A stretch of 64,000 nt of DNA, taken from positions 1-64,000 of the forward strand of contig JARIDB010000081.1 in the NCBI GenBank assembly GCA_029257045.1. Direction: 5' to 3'. The stretch is from Clostridium sp. GTDB lineage: Bacteria; Bacillota; Clostridia; Clostridiales; Clostridiaceae. Every line of letters starts with the position of its first letter. Positions within the stretch are counted from its first letter, which is position 1. A program made the translations under genes and the position numbers. Positions 1-8,941 of this stretch are shown here, piece by piece. Under the pieces are notes generated by a model. It ran no database searches and was not told the origin of the DNA. It saw only the letters and a list, made by a program, of their open reading frames with translations.

Positions 1-53
1 GCTACGATTTTTGCCTTAATGAAGACGATGATATCTATGATGAACTTACTTGA
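1..53 (+). CDS. possible 3' end of an upstream gene (partial)
   Basis: Frame 3 is open from the window edge to a TGA at 51-53 and would encode an acidic tail (YDFCLNEDDDIYDELT). Frame 1 is also open, to a TAG at 94-96, and would encode a tail rich in Met and Asn. I cannot tell which, if either, is real. The acidic tail has more typical codon use. No family can be assigned. Confidence 0.25.
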   Translation, partial: YDFCLNEDDDIYDELT

Positions 54-151
54 TGTTCCAAATGGAAATAATGCCAATTACAAAAGAGGCAGTTAGCTTT
101 CATTATATTTTGCTAAACAATTAAAAAGATTTATTTTGATAGGAGAAAAAA

Positions 152-994
152 ATGGAAAGTATAAGTATTGTTGAATGGAATAAAAATCAAAGAACAAGTA
201 ATAAGCCCATTGATATATTTGTTTCGTATGAATTGACTAAAACAAAACCACATGTAATTTTTGTAGTTGAATACAAAGAAGATAAGATATTTGAAGATAC
301 TATTAGAATGAATGGTTATAAAGTCTATTCTACTGGAAAAATTCAAAGAAAAAATGAAGTATTAATAGCAATTAGGAATGAGGGGGATTTCACCAATATA
401 CAAAAAAGTGTGGATAAAATACCTAATTCATTAGATATTTTAAGTATTGGTGTGAGTTTCAATAATAGAAGTATTTGTCTCATTGGTGCAAGAATTCAAA
501 TCGGAGTAGGGAATGTAGAAGATTATATTGATAGAGGTAAACAACTAAATGATTTAGTGGATTATACTAAATTAATTAAAAATAATTTTGACTCTATAAT
601 TATAGCAGGTGATTTCAATCATGGACAAATTCGAGAAGAATATAATGATGATTTTTTGTATAAAGATTATTTACAGGAACCATGCAGCTATCAAAAAATG
701 AAAAAGATGTTTAAAGAAATAGAGTGTAAAGTTTATACTCCAGAAGGAAATAATAGGAGTGTCTTTTCTTGGGTTGGAAAGGCGACAGATAAGAAAAATG
801 GAACAAATAATTTCTATTATATTAAGGAAGATCACCTTATTATAAGTAATAATCTTTCTAAAAACACTATTAATTATGAATGGGATTATGTGAATAATGA
901 GGGTAGATATGCAGACTTAAATATGTATGATTATAAGTCCCAAGTTAGTGGATTGCCAGACCATGCAAAATTGTTGGCAACCATTTCTATATAA
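152..994 (+). CDS. endonuclease/exonuclease/phosphatase-fold (DNase I-like) protein
   Basis: This is a 280-residue protein with the spaced signatures of the EEP (DNase I/exonuclease III/phosphoesterase) fold. It has an early Trp-Asn (EWNKN, residues 8-12), an acidic metal ligand in VVEYKED (about 38-44), the central GDFNHG (about 153-158) and a C-terminal PDHAKLLA corresponding to the SDH motif. Family members hydrolyse phosphodiester or phosphomonoester bonds with Mg2+. The substrate here (DNA, RNA or a small phosphate ester) cannot be read from sequence. No signal peptide or membrane segment is seen, so it is probably cytoplasmic. The ATG follows an AGGAG about 6 nt upstream. It stands alone; the downstream neighbour is on the other strand. 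The fold call is fairly secure, the function is not. Confidence 0.6.
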   Translation: MESISIVEWNKNQRTSNKPIDIFVSYELTKTKPHVIFVVEYKEDKIFEDTIRMNGYKVYSTGKIQRKNEVLIAIRNEGDFTNIQKSVDKIPNSLDILSIGVSFNNRSICLIGARIQIGVGNVEDYIDRGKQLNDLVDYTKLIKNNFDSIIIAGDFNHGQIREEYNDDFLYKDYLQEPCSYQKMKKMFKEIECKVYTPEGNNRSVFSWVGKATDKKNGTNNFYYIKEDHLIISNNLSKNTINYEWDYVNNEGRYADLNMYDYKSQVSGLPDHAKLLATISI

Positions 995-1124
995 TACCCA
1001 CAATAAACCCTATCAAGATAATATATTTTACTTGAAACCTTAGTATTTAAGATATTTATAGAATTATTGCTACTATTGAACTCAAGTAAAGGTTTAATTA
1101 AATTTAGAATGTAAAATGAAGTTG

Positions 1125-1233
1125 AAAACTACTTAAAGTAGTTTTAAATAATACAAATTAAAGTATTTCATCATGAAATATTTTAATTTTAAGTTTTACA
1201 TTAAGAGAGCTGTCTTAAGACAGCCCTATTTTA
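1125..1233. terminator. cluster of hairpins, probable bidirectional terminator
   Basis: Three successive hairpins lie between the convergent EEP and symporter genes: AAAACTAC/GTAGTTTT near 1126-1146, AGTATTTCA/TGAAATATT near 1162-1183, and GAGCTGTC/GACAGCCC (one mismatch) at 1207-1226 followed by TATTTT. The last is the most terminator-like on the plus strand. The clustered AT-rich hairpins could stop transcription from both sides. Confidence 0.5.
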
Positions 1234-1278
1234 AGTTAAAATAATATAAAAATAAAATATTTTTATTAAATTTATAAA

Positions 1279-2712
1279 TTAATCTACTTCGATAAATTCT
1301 GTAGTTTCAATTTTAGGTGGATACAACTTACAGAATATAAAGAATACTAGTGCACTAAAAATTAATCCGGGTATTATTGGATCTAATCCAAAGAAAGAAA
1401 TAATTTTCCTTTCAACTAATAGAGATACAACGCTTCCTACAATTAATGAGGCCATAGCACCACCTTTACTAGATTTCTTATAGTAATGTCCTAGAATATA
1501 AGGTATAAATGCTCCTCCTGCTCTTAAAGTAAATGAGAACATAAGTAAGTTAATTATACTTCCAGAATTACGTAAAGCAATACCAAGAGATAATATACCT
1601 ACAATTAACATTGATAATTGAGTTACTCTTAAAACCTCTTTATCACTAGCATCTTTCTTTATATAAATTTTATATATATCATTTCCAAAGATAGATCCAG
1701 CACCAAGTAAGTCTGAATCTGCACTAGACATAGTAGCTGAAATTATACCAGCAAATAAAAGTCCACAAACTATTGGTGGCATAGTTTGAATTGCAAGGGT
1801 TGGAAGGGCATATCTTGCACCATTAGCCATTATAAAATCTGCATTAATTCTATTAGTATTTATAAGAGCTAAAGTTATAAGACCTAAAACAGTTGGAATA
1901 AAGGCATAAACTATATTAATTATTCCAGCATAAAGGGAACCTTTGACAGCAGCTTTATCATCTTTTGCTGCATAATATCTACAAACAGCTTCTTGTCCAA
2001 CGGTAAATGAAGCTGTGTACATAATTACTAAACTTATGATACCTTTTATTCCAATTCCTTGAGTAAAGCTTAACTTTTCAGCTGGTATATTAGCTACAAC
2101 ATTGTCCCATCCTCCAATCATATTTAGAGCATATGGTATAGCAAGAGCCATTCCTCCAACGATTAAGAAAACTTGAACAAAGTCTGTTAATGTAACACTC
2201 CAAAGTCCACCCATTACTGAATAAGCTGTAACTACAATAGCAACGATAATTACAGATATTGTATAACTAAGCCCTGTCATAACAGAAAGTATTACAGCAG
2301 AAGCTATAAATTGGGATGCAGTAAGTCCAATTAAAGGTAATATCATTATAATAGCAGTAATAGCTCCAGGTGCTTCCCCATAACGTTTTCTAAAGTACTC
2401 AGGAATAGTTTTAACCATAGATTTACGAAGCTTTGGTCCAAATATTACTAAGATACCAAAGGTAATAGCCATTGTAAGTACATACCATGCGGCACTCATT
2501 CCCCAATCTCCAAAAGCCTTTTCAACTACACCTAGAGAACTTCCTCCTCCTATTTCTGTTGCAGCTAATGTTCCAGCCATAAGGAGTGGACCGAGTCTTC
2601 TACCAGCAACCATAAAATCTTCATTGTTATTAATTTTCTTAGAAGCATAGTAACCAATTGCAAGCATAACTAAAAGATATAAAATAACGACCGTAATAAT
2701 AGTAGTATTCAA
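1279..2712 (-). CDS. sodium:solute symporter (SSS family)
   Basis: This 477-residue, very hydrophobic protein has about 13 predicted membrane segments and SSS-family features. The N-terminus enters the membrane at once, followed by ASKKINNNEDFMVAGRRLGP and a Gly/Ser-rich GTLAATEIGGGSSLG (about 48-62), the usual SSS motif in the first discontinuous helix. A later ATMSSADSDLLGAGSIFGND is also characteristic. SSS proteins couple Na+ entry to uptake of sugars, amino acids, pantothenate or organic anions; the substrate here is unknown. I chose a TTG start because AAGGGGG lies 9 nt upstream of it. An in-frame ATG 18 codons earlier would swallow that site. It is monocistronic, divergent from the hydrogenase operon. 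Confidence 0.85.
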   Translation of the reverse strand: MNTTIITVVILYLLVMLAIGYYASKKINNNEDFMVAGRRLGPLLMAGTLAATEIGGGSSLGVVEKAFGDWGMSAAWYVLTMAITFGILVIFGPKLRKSMVKTIPEYFRKRYGEAPGAITAIIMILPLIGLTASQFIASAVILSVMTGLSYTISVIIVAIVVTAYSVMGGLWSVTLTDFVQVFLIVGGMALAIPYALNMIGGWDNVVANIPAEKLSFTQGIGIKGIISLVIMYTASFTVGQEAVCRYYAAKDDKAAVKGSLYAGIINIVYAFIPTVLGLITLALINTNRINADFIMANGARYALPTLAIQTMPPIVCGLLFAGIISATMSSADSDLLGAGSIFGNDIYKIYIKKDASDKEVLRVTQLSMLIVGILSLGIALRNSGSIINLLMFSFTLRAGGAFIPYILGHYYKKSSKGGAMASLIVGSVVSLLVERKIISFFGLDPIIPGLIFSALVFFIFCKLYPPKIETTEFIEVD

Positions 2713-2842
2713 AAAACATAACCCCCTTAAATTTAATGTAGTATATTTATATTTTAAAAAAGGCACATTATGAATAAAATTTTATTTTATATAAAGTAAT
2801 AAATAAATACAAAATAAACTAGGTTTATTTTTAATAAGTTAA

Positions 2843-2871
2843 TTTACAAAGATAAAGATAGAATGTATAAT
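2843..2871 (+). promoter_or_regulatory. probable promoter of hydCBA
   Basis: A TTTACA -35 box (2843-2848), a 17-nt spacer and a perfect TATAAT -10 box (2866-2871) lie about 60 nt before hydC. I saw no convincing Rex-type operator, although Rex control would be expected for such an operon. Confidence 0.6.
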
Positions 2872-2931
2872 TGTAATATATTGGTAGAATTAATTGTAAA
2901 GATTATATAAACATATAAAAGGAGGAGCATT

Positions 2932-3414
2932 ATGTGTTGTTCTAAGGGATTATTAGAAAAAAAGTATAAGGATTTAGAAGAATTTATGGAGTATCAAAAT
3001 AATAACGAAGTACATTTAATTTCAATATTACACAAAGCTCAAGAAATTTTTGGCTATTTACCTGTAGAAGTACAGAAGTTTATATCAGAAAAGCTTAATA
3101 TACCTTATTCTAAAGTGTATGGTGTTGTTACATTCTATTCTTTTTTCTCAACTACTGCAAAGGGTAAATATGTAATAAATGTTTGTACAGGAACTGCTTG
3201 TTTTGTAAGAGGTGCTGCTGAAGTATTAGAGGAATTTGAAAAAGGGTTAGGAATTAATCAAGGGGAAACTACAGCAGATGGAAAGTACACAATTGATACA
3301 TTAAGATGTGTGGGAGCTTGTGGATTAGCACCTGTTGTATCAGTAAATGGAAAGGTTTACGGGCACTTCAATAAAAAAGACGTTGATAAATTAATTCAAG
3401 AATATAGTGAATAG
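2932..3414 (+). CDS. hydC: HydC, NuoE-like [2Fe-2S] subunit of trimeric [FeFe]-hydrogenase
   Basis: This is a 160-residue thioredoxin-fold ferredoxin of the NuoE/24-kDa family. The four cluster cysteines are visible as CTGTACFVRG (about 87-96) and CVGACGLAP (about 124-132), giving the family pattern Cx4C...Cx3C. The N-terminal helical part (LISILHKAQEIFGYLP...SKVYGVVTFYSFF) is also typical. In HydABC enzymes this subunit holds a [2Fe-2S] cluster next to the flavin subunit. It is the first gene of a three-gene operon: 14 nt separate it from hydB, and AAAGGAGG precedes the ATG. The subunit letter follows Thermotoga/Acetobacterium usage; some annotations call it HydE or NuoE. Confidence 0.9.
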   Translation: MCCSKGLLEKKYKDLEEFMEYQNNNEVHLISILHKAQEIFGYLPVEVQKFISEKLNIPYSKVYGVVTFYSFFSTTAKGKYVINVCTGTACFVRGAAEVLEEFEKGLGINQGETTADGKYTIDTLRCVGACGLAPVVSVNGKVYGHFNKKDVDKLIQEYSE

Positions 3415-3428
3415 ATGGGGGATATGTC

Positions 3429-5321
3429 ATGGAAAAAATAAAATCCTATAATGAGTTAAAGCTATTCCATAAAGAGTGTAAGAAACTTTTGAAATTAAGA
3501 TACTCTGATGAATATGATGAGAAAGAGAATAAATTAGAAAATAAAATTGAAATATTAGTCTGTGGTGGTACTGGATGCAAATCTTCTCGTGCAGATGAAA
3601 TAGTATCAAATTTAAAAGATGAAATAATTAAAAATAATCTAGCTCATAAAGTTTCAGTTAATATGACAGGATGTTTTGGATTTTGCGAGAAAGGGCCAAT
3701 AATAAAGGTTGTACCAGACAATACATTTTATGTTAGTGTATCACCTGAAGATGCTCCTGATATTATTAAAGAACATATAATTAAAGGAAATGTCCTTGAA
3801 AGATTATTATATGAAGAACCAACTATAAAAGCAAAAGTAAAAAAACAAGAAGAAATGAATTTCTATAAAAAACAAAAAAGGATAGCACTTAGAAATTGTG
3901 GAGTAATCGACCCTGAAAATATTGAAGAATATATCGGAGCAAAAGGATATCTAGCACTTGGAAAAGTAATCACTGAAATGACACCAGATGAAGTAATTAA
4001 AGAAATAACTGATTCAGGTTTAAGAGGTAGAGGTGGTGGAGGCTTCCCTACAGGAAAGAAGTGGGACCTTGCAAAAGCATCTCAAGACAATACTAAGTAT
4101 ATAATTTGTAATGCAGATGAAGGAGATCCAGGAGCATTTATGGATAGAGCCATTTTAGAAGGTGATCCTAACAGTATAATTGAAGCAATGGCTATAGCTG
4201 GATATGCAATTGGTGCATGTAAAGGTTTTATATACATACGTGCAGAATATCCATTGGCTATAGAGAGGCTTATGATTGCAATAGAACAAGCTAAGGAAAT
4301 TGGTGTAATTGGAGAAGGAATATTAGGAAGCAATTTCGACTTTGATGTTGAAATTAAATATGGAGCTGGTGCTTTTGTTTGTGGTGAAGAAACAGCTTTA
4401 ATACATTCTATAGAAGGATCTAGGGGAGAACCAACTACAAAACCTCCATTCCCTGCTGAGAAAGGTCTTTTTAATAAGCCAACTTCAGTAAACAATGTAG
4501 AAACCTTTGCAAATATTACTGCAATTATAAATAATGGATCCAAGTGGTTTAGCTCTATTGGAACAAATACATCAAAAGGAACTAAGGTTTTTGCTTTAGC
4601 TGGAAAAATTAATAATGTGGGACTTGTAGAAGTACCAATGGGAATTAAATTAGAAGAAATTATATATGAAATAGGTGGAGGAATTAAAGATAATAAAGAA
4701 TTTAAAGCTGTACAAACAGGTGGTCCATCTGGAGGATGTATTCCATCTATGTTATTAAATCTACCAATAGATTATGAATCCTTAAATGCTATAGGTTCTA
4801 TGATGGGATCAGGTGGAATGATTGTTATGGATGAAGATAATTGTATGGTTGATATAGCCAAGTTTTATCTTGAGTTCATTGTTGATGAATCCTGTGGAAA
4901 GTGTACTCCATGTAGGATTGGAAGTAAAAGACTTTTAGAAATGCTAAATAAGATTGTTGAAGGAAGAGGAACAAAGGAAGATTTAAAGAAATTAAAAGAT
5001 CTTTCAAAAGTAATTAAAGATACAGCATTATGTGGTTTAGGGCAAACAGCCCCAAATCCAGTTTTAAGCACTATGACTTATTTTATGGATGAATATGATG
5101 CCCATGTAAATGAAAAGAAGTGTCCAGCTGGAAGATGCAAAAAGTTAGCTATATATGAAATAGATGATAAATGTATAGGATGCACAAAGTGTACTAGATT
5201 ATGTCCAATAAAATGTATTACTGGAAAGCTAAAAGAAAAACATGTAATTGATAAAGATAAATGTATTAAATGTGGGGCTTGCTTTGAGGCGTGTCCAGTT
5301 AAAGCGATAAACTTAGTATAA
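3429..5321 (+). CDS. hydB: HydB, NuoF-like flavin/NAD-binding subunit of bifurcating hydrogenase
   Basis: This 630-residue protein has the full HydB/NuoF layout. The N-terminal thioredoxin-like [2Fe-2S] domain has CGGTGC and MTGCFGFCEKGP (about 37-90). The NuoF core has the glycine-rich FMN/NADH loop RGRGGGGFPTGKKW (about 199-212), and a [4Fe-4S] site SCGKCTPCRIG follows (about 487-497). The C-terminal extension carries two ferredoxin motifs, CIGCTKCTRLCP and CIKCGACFEACP. In characterised HydABC enzymes this subunit oxidises or reduces NAD(H) at FMN and is central to flavin-based electron bifurcation with ferredoxin. It lies 14 nt after hydC and 17 nt before hydA. The exact nicotinamide partner (NAD or NADP) is inferred, not seen. 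Confidence 0.92.
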   Translation: MEKIKSYNELKLFHKECKKLLKLRYSDEYDEKENKLENKIEILVCGGTGCKSSRADEIVSNLKDEIIKNNLAHKVSVNMTGCFGFCEKGPIIKVVPDNTFYVSVSPEDAPDIIKEHIIKGNVLERLLYEEPTIKAKVKKQEEMNFYKKQKRIALRNCGVIDPENIEEYIGAKGYLALGKVITEMTPDEVIKEITDSGLRGRGGGGFPTGKKWDLAKASQDNTKYIICNADEGDPGAFMDRAILEGDPNSIIEAMAIAGYAIGACKGFIYIRAEYPLAIERLMIAIEQAKEIGVIGEGILGSNFDFDVEIKYGAGAFVCGEETALIHSIEGSRGEPTTKPPFPAEKGLFNKPTSVNNVETFANITAIINNGSKWFSSIGTNTSKGTKVFALAGKINNVGLVEVPMGIKLEEIIYEIGGGIKDNKEFKAVQTGGPSGGCIPSMLLNLPIDYESLNAIGSMMGSGGMIVMDEDNCMVDIAKFYLEFIVDESCGKCTPCRIGSKRLLEMLNKIVEGRGTKEDLKKLKDLSKVIKDTALCGLGQTAPNPVLSTMTYFMDEYDAHVNEKKCPAGRCKKLAIYEIDDKCIGCTKCTRLCPIKCITGKLKEKHVIDKDKCIKCGACFEACPVKAINLV

Positions 5322-5338
5322 AAGGAGGGAAGATAAGT

Positions 5339-7075
5339 ATGGAATCAATTCAATTAACCATTAATGGAAGAAAAGTAGAAGTTAATCATGGAGCAACTAT
5401 TTTAGAAGCAGCCAGAAAGTTAAATATTGAAATACCAACACTGTGTCACTTAAAACTCCAAGATGGAGAACATGTTAGCTGTACATCCTCTTGCAGAGTT
5501 TGTTGTGTAGAAGTTGAGGGAAGAAGAAATTTAGCGGCAGCTTGCTCAACTCCAGTATCTCCTTATATGTCAGTAAAAACAAATACTCAAAGGGTTTCAA
5601 ATTCAAGAAAAACTATTGTAGAGTTACTACTATCAGATCATCCTCAGGATTGTTTAAAGTGCGAAAAAAATATGAGATGCGAACTTCAAAAAGTAGCTTC
5701 AGATTTAAATATAAGGCAGATTAGATATGAAGGAGAAACATCAAAAACACCTACAGATTTTTCTTCTGTATCCATAACAAGAGATGTAGATAAATGTATC
5801 TTATGTAGGAGATGTGAGGCAGTATGTAACGATATACAAACAGTAGGTGCCTTAGGTGCAGTTTTAAGAGGATTTGAAACAACAATATCTACAGCATTTT
5901 CACAGCCTCTATCAGAAACTAATTGTACCAATTGTGGACAATGTGTATCAGTTTGTCCAACTGGAGCATTAAGAGAAACAAATGATGAAGATAGAGTATG
6001 GGATGCTTTAGATGATGAAGAGAAATATGTAGTAGTACAAACTGCACCAGCAATTAGAGCAGCCTTAGGAGAACAATTTGGATTAAAGCCTGGTACAGAT
6101 GTTACAGGGAAAATGGTTTCGATACTTAAAGCATTAGGATTTAAAAAGGTTTATGACACTGATTTTGCAGCAGATTTAACAATAATGGAAGAAGCTAATG
6201 AGTTAATAAATAGAATAAAGAATAATGAAAACCTTCCTCTTTTAACTAGTTGTTGCCCAGGATGGATAACCTTCCTGGAGCATAATTATGGAGAATTTTT
6301 AAATTTACCTTCAAGTTGTAAATCTCCTCAACAAATGTTTGGAGCTATTGCAAAAAGCTATCTTGCAGAAAAACTAGGGGTAGATCCTAAGAAAATGGTA
6401 GTTGTATCAATTATGCCTTGTACAGCTAAAAAGTATGAAGCTAGTAGAGAAGAACTTGAAGTAGATGGAATAAGAGATGTAGATATTGTAGTAACTACTA
6501 GAGAATTAAGCAATATGATTAGAAGTGCAGGCTTGGATCTTAATGACTTTGGAGATGAAGATTTTGATAATCCTTTAGGTGAATCAACAGGTGCAGCAGT
6601 ACTTTTTGGAAACTCAGGTGGCGTTATGGAAGCAGCACTTAGAACTGCTTATGAAGTTATTACTGGAGAGGTATTGAAAAATGTGGAATTTCAAGATGTT
6701 AGAGGGCTAGAAGGAATTAAAGATGCTAATATAAAAGTTGGTGGCTTAGATTTAAAAGTAGCCATTGCAAGTGGTTTGGGCAACGCGAGAAAGCTAATGG
6801 AATCAATAAAAAATGGGAAAAATGAATATGCTATGATTGAAGTTATGGCTTGTCCTGGTGGTTGTGTCGATGGAGGTGGACAACCTTTTATAAGAGGTAA
6901 TAGGGAGATTTTAAAGAAAAGAATGGAAGTTTTATATAATGTAGATATGAACAAGAATATAAGAAAATCTCACGAAAGCCCAATAATTAAGAGCTTGTAT
7001 AAAGAATATTTAATTGAAGCAAATGGAGAAAAGGCACATAAGTTTCTTCACACACATTATAAGAATATAAAATAA
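5339..7075 (+). CDS. hydA: HydA, catalytic [FeFe]-hydrogenase subunit
   Basis: This is the 578-residue catalytic subunit. In order it has an N-terminal [2Fe-2S] ferredoxin domain (cysteines within about 36-70), a His-ligated [4Fe-4S] segment (HPQDCLKCEKNMRCELQ, about 99-115), and two [4Fe-4S] motifs (CILCRRCEAVC and CTNCGQCVSVCPTGA). The H-cluster domain has all three signatures: TSCCPGW (303-309), MPCTAKKYE (from 359) and ACPGGCVDGGGQP (from 504). It reversibly makes H2 from protons. With hydC and hydB just upstream, the probable enzyme is a cytoplasmic trimer coupling NADH and reduced ferredoxin oxidation to H2 release. AAAGGAGGG precedes the ATG. It is the last gene of the operon, followed by a strong terminator. 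Confidence 0.93.
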   Translation: MESIQLTINGRKVEVNHGATILEAARKLNIEIPTLCHLKLQDGEHVSCTSSCRVCCVEVEGRRNLAAACSTPVSPYMSVKTNTQRVSNSRKTIVELLLSDHPQDCLKCEKNMRCELQKVASDLNIRQIRYEGETSKTPTDFSSVSITRDVDKCILCRRCEAVCNDIQTVGALGAVLRGFETTISTAFSQPLSETNCTNCGQCVSVCPTGALRETNDEDRVWDALDDEEKYVVVQTAPAIRAALGEQFGLKPGTDVTGKMVSILKALGFKKVYDTDFAADLTIMEEANELINRIKNNENLPLLTSCCPGWITFLEHNYGEFLNLPSSCKSPQQMFGAIAKSYLAEKLGVDPKKMVVVSIMPCTAKKYEASREELEVDGIRDVDIVVTTRELSNMIRSAGLDLNDFGDEDFDNPLGESTGAAVLFGNSGGVMEAALRTAYEVITGEVLKNVEFQDVRGLEGIKDANIKVGGLDLKVAIASGLGNARKLMESIKNGKNEYAMIEVMACPGGCVDGGGQPFIRGNREILKKRMEVLYNVDMNKNIRKSHESPIIKSLYKEYLIEANGEKAHKFLHTHYKNIK

Positions 7076-7080
7076 AGTTT

Positions 7081-7124
7081 AAGGTAGTCTAAATATAGTT
7101 TTTTAATTATATTTAGACTACCTT
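7081..7124. terminator. hydCBA terminator
   Basis: A near-perfect stem of about 16 bp (AAGGTAGTCTAAATAT and its complement) encloses a T-rich loop a few nt after the hydA stop. Confidence 0.75.
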
Positions 7125-7285
7125 ATATATTGTAGAATTAATTTTAAAGCTATAAGTTAAATAATTATGAATTTAAAATACTTTACATTTTATTTGTCGA
7201 AAATTAGTATAAAGATTTATTTATTAATCTGGTACTGGACTCCTTTAATATGAATATCATAACATTAGAAAGGAGCTGGTTAAAA

Positions 7286-7642
7286 ATGACTTTAGAAAGA
7301 GATGATTATTACAGAGACTTAAAGTACTTACAGGATGAATGTAAAAGATGTATGTCCTATCATGTTATTTTAAAAATGACAGATGGAAGTGTCTTTGATG
7401 GAATTATTGAAGATGTAGATGATAATAGAATTATTGTATTAGTTGGGGAAGATATAATTGAGCAAGAAGGTGAAAATCAACCTGATATGCAAATGAAAAG
7501 GCAGCCATATAGTTATGGTAGTCCTAGAAGAAGGTTTAGGAGATTTAGGCGTAGAAATTTCCCGCTTAATCTTTTAGCTACATTAGCATTAGTACATTAT
7601 CCTTATGCTGCACCACTTTATCCTTACTACTATAATTATTAG
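7286..7642 (+). CDS. small Sm-like protein with Arg-rich middle and Tyr/Pro tail, function unknown
   Basis: This is a 118-residue protein. Residues about 26-58 (YHVILKMTDGSVFDGIIEDV, then DDNRIIVLVGEDI) look like an Sm-type strand pattern, hydrophobic strand-Gly-Ile-acidic turn-strand. A strongly basic stretch follows (RRRFRRFRRR, about 88-97), then a hydrophobic and Tyr/Pro-rich tail ending YPYYYNY. I do not recognise a named family. The basic patch could bind nucleic acid or anionic cell-wall polymer; this is inference. The ATG at 7286 was chosen over one 12 codons earlier because AAGGAG sits just before it. The next gene, a cell-wall amidase, starts 31 nt downstream and could be co-transcribed. 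Confidence 0.65.
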   Translation: MTLERDDYYRDLKYLQDECKRCMSYHVILKMTDGSVFDGIIEDVDDNRIIVLVGEDIIEQEGENQPDMQMKRQPYSYGSPRRRFRRFRRRNFPLNLLATLALVHYPYAAPLYPYYYNY

Positions 7643-7673
7643 TAAATAATTTAATAAGTAGAAGGATTTTAAG

Positions 7674-8651
7674 ATGGCGTTAATTAAAAACTTTATACCA
7701 GAAAGTCAATATCCTAGTAAGTGCCCATATGATATGACACCTAAAGGGATATGCATTCATAATACAGCAAATGATGCTAGTGCTATTCAGGAAAGAAATA
7801 ATGTATCTAGAGTTAATAATACTGCAGAAATATCATTTCATATAGCAATAGATGATAAAGAAGCAATTCAATTAATACCATTTAACAGGAATGCTTGGCA
7901 TGCTGGTGATGGAACTACAGGGGAAGGAAACAGAAGTTATATAGGAATAGAAATTTGTTATTCATTATCTGGTGGAGATAGATTTATAAATGCAGAAAAA
8001 AGATCTACAAAAGAGGTAGCTACTTTACTAAAACAATATGGATGGACATTAGCAAATGTTAAAAAACATCAAGATTTTAGTGGAAAGTATTGTCCTCATA
8101 GAACTTTAGATATGGGATGGCAAAGATTCTTAAATATGATTCAGCTAGAATTTAATATATTAAATGATAATAAACCTGAATCAAATTCACCTTCTAATCT
8201 TTATAGAGTTAGAAAGACCTGGGAAGATGTTAAATCGCAAATAGGAGCTTATAGCAATTTAGACAATGCTAAGAGAGAAGCAGATAGGGTAAGTGGATAT
8301 GCAGTTTTTAATAACAATGGAAATAAAATATATCCAATTACAGTATCAGAACCTACAGATAACTCAAATCAACCTCAAAGTAATACTGAAGAATACATTG
8401 TAAAAGAATATAAAGAGATAGGTGTATTTACTTGTACAGTAGATTCAATATATTTTAGAAATAAACCTATAATTTCAAATGATAATCCAATACAAGGACA
8501 ATATTTTAGAAATCAAAAGGTTAATTACGATTATGTAGTTATAACAAATAAATATGTTTATATTAGCTGGATTTCAGCAAGTTTAGGAGTAATCAGATAT
8601 ATGCCTATTACAGATAGAATAAGTGGTGAGAAGTGGGGATATGCTGTATAG
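7674..8651 (+). CDS. N-acetylmuramoyl-L-alanine amidase (Amidase_2), endolysin-like, with SPOR-like and SH3-like C-terminal regions
   Basis: This is a 325-residue peptidoglycan amidase. The Zn-binding Amidase_2 domain covers about 15-150: first His in CIHNTAND, then SFHIAIDD, AWHAGDG and the distal KYCPHRTLD, which supplies His and the conserved Cys/His region. The enzyme cleaves the MurNAc-L-Ala bond. After it come a SPOR-like segment (YRVRKTWEDVKSQIGAYS, about 178-222) and a last about 80 residues resembling an SH3b-type wall-binding domain. There is no signal peptide, as in phage endolysins, yet no holin or phage genes are nearby. It is a paralogue of the amidase at 17.1 kb, nearly identical across the catalytic motifs but different at the C-terminus. 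Confidence 0.88.
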   Translation: MALIKNFIPESQYPSKCPYDMTPKGICIHNTANDASAIQERNNVSRVNNTAEISFHIAIDDKEAIQLIPFNRNAWHAGDGTTGEGNRSYIGIEICYSLSGGDRFINAEKRSTKEVATLLKQYGWTLANVKKHQDFSGKYCPHRTLDMGWQRFLNMIQLEFNILNDNKPESNSPSNLYRVRKTWEDVKSQIGAYSNLDNAKREADRVSGYAVFNNNGNKIYPITVSEPTDNSNQPQSNTEEYIVKEYKEIGVFTCTVDSIYFRNKPIISNDNPIQGQYFRNQKVNYDYVVITNKYVYISWISASLGVIRYMPITDRISGEKWGYAV

Positions 8652-8659
8652 ATAATTCT

Positions 8660-8697
8660 AAGGTTAGTAGGGGATTAATCTCTTACTAACCTTTATT
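8660..8697 (+). terminator. terminator after amidase
   Basis: A hairpin AAGGTTAGTA/TACTAACCTT with an inner GATTAATC is followed by TATTTATT, 9 nt after the stop codon. Confidence 0.7.
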
Positions 8698-8941
8698 TAT
8701 TATTTAGTAAATTGAAGAAAAGATATTTTGTATATAGTATTTAATTACTAAAGGATTGTTAATAAACTTAATTAGTTATAAATTAAAAAATCATTGATTT
8801 ATTGTTTTAAATATGATGTTATAGATTTATAAGAAGTTATTAAATGAAAATAAAGCAGTTACTTTAGTGTAGATGAGAAATAAATGTTAGTCAAAATAGT
8901 AAAATAAACTGGAAATTATATAGATAAAGGGGGATAGCTAA

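Noticed and set aside
2713..2931. Rex operator (TTGTTAA-N4-TTAACAA type) before hydCBA
   Set aside because: Only loose AT-rich half-sites were found; no convincing inverted repeat.
4082..4543. Open frame of about 153 codons on the minus strand under hydB
   Set aside because: Shadow frame; the plus-strand gene is fully conserved across its whole length.
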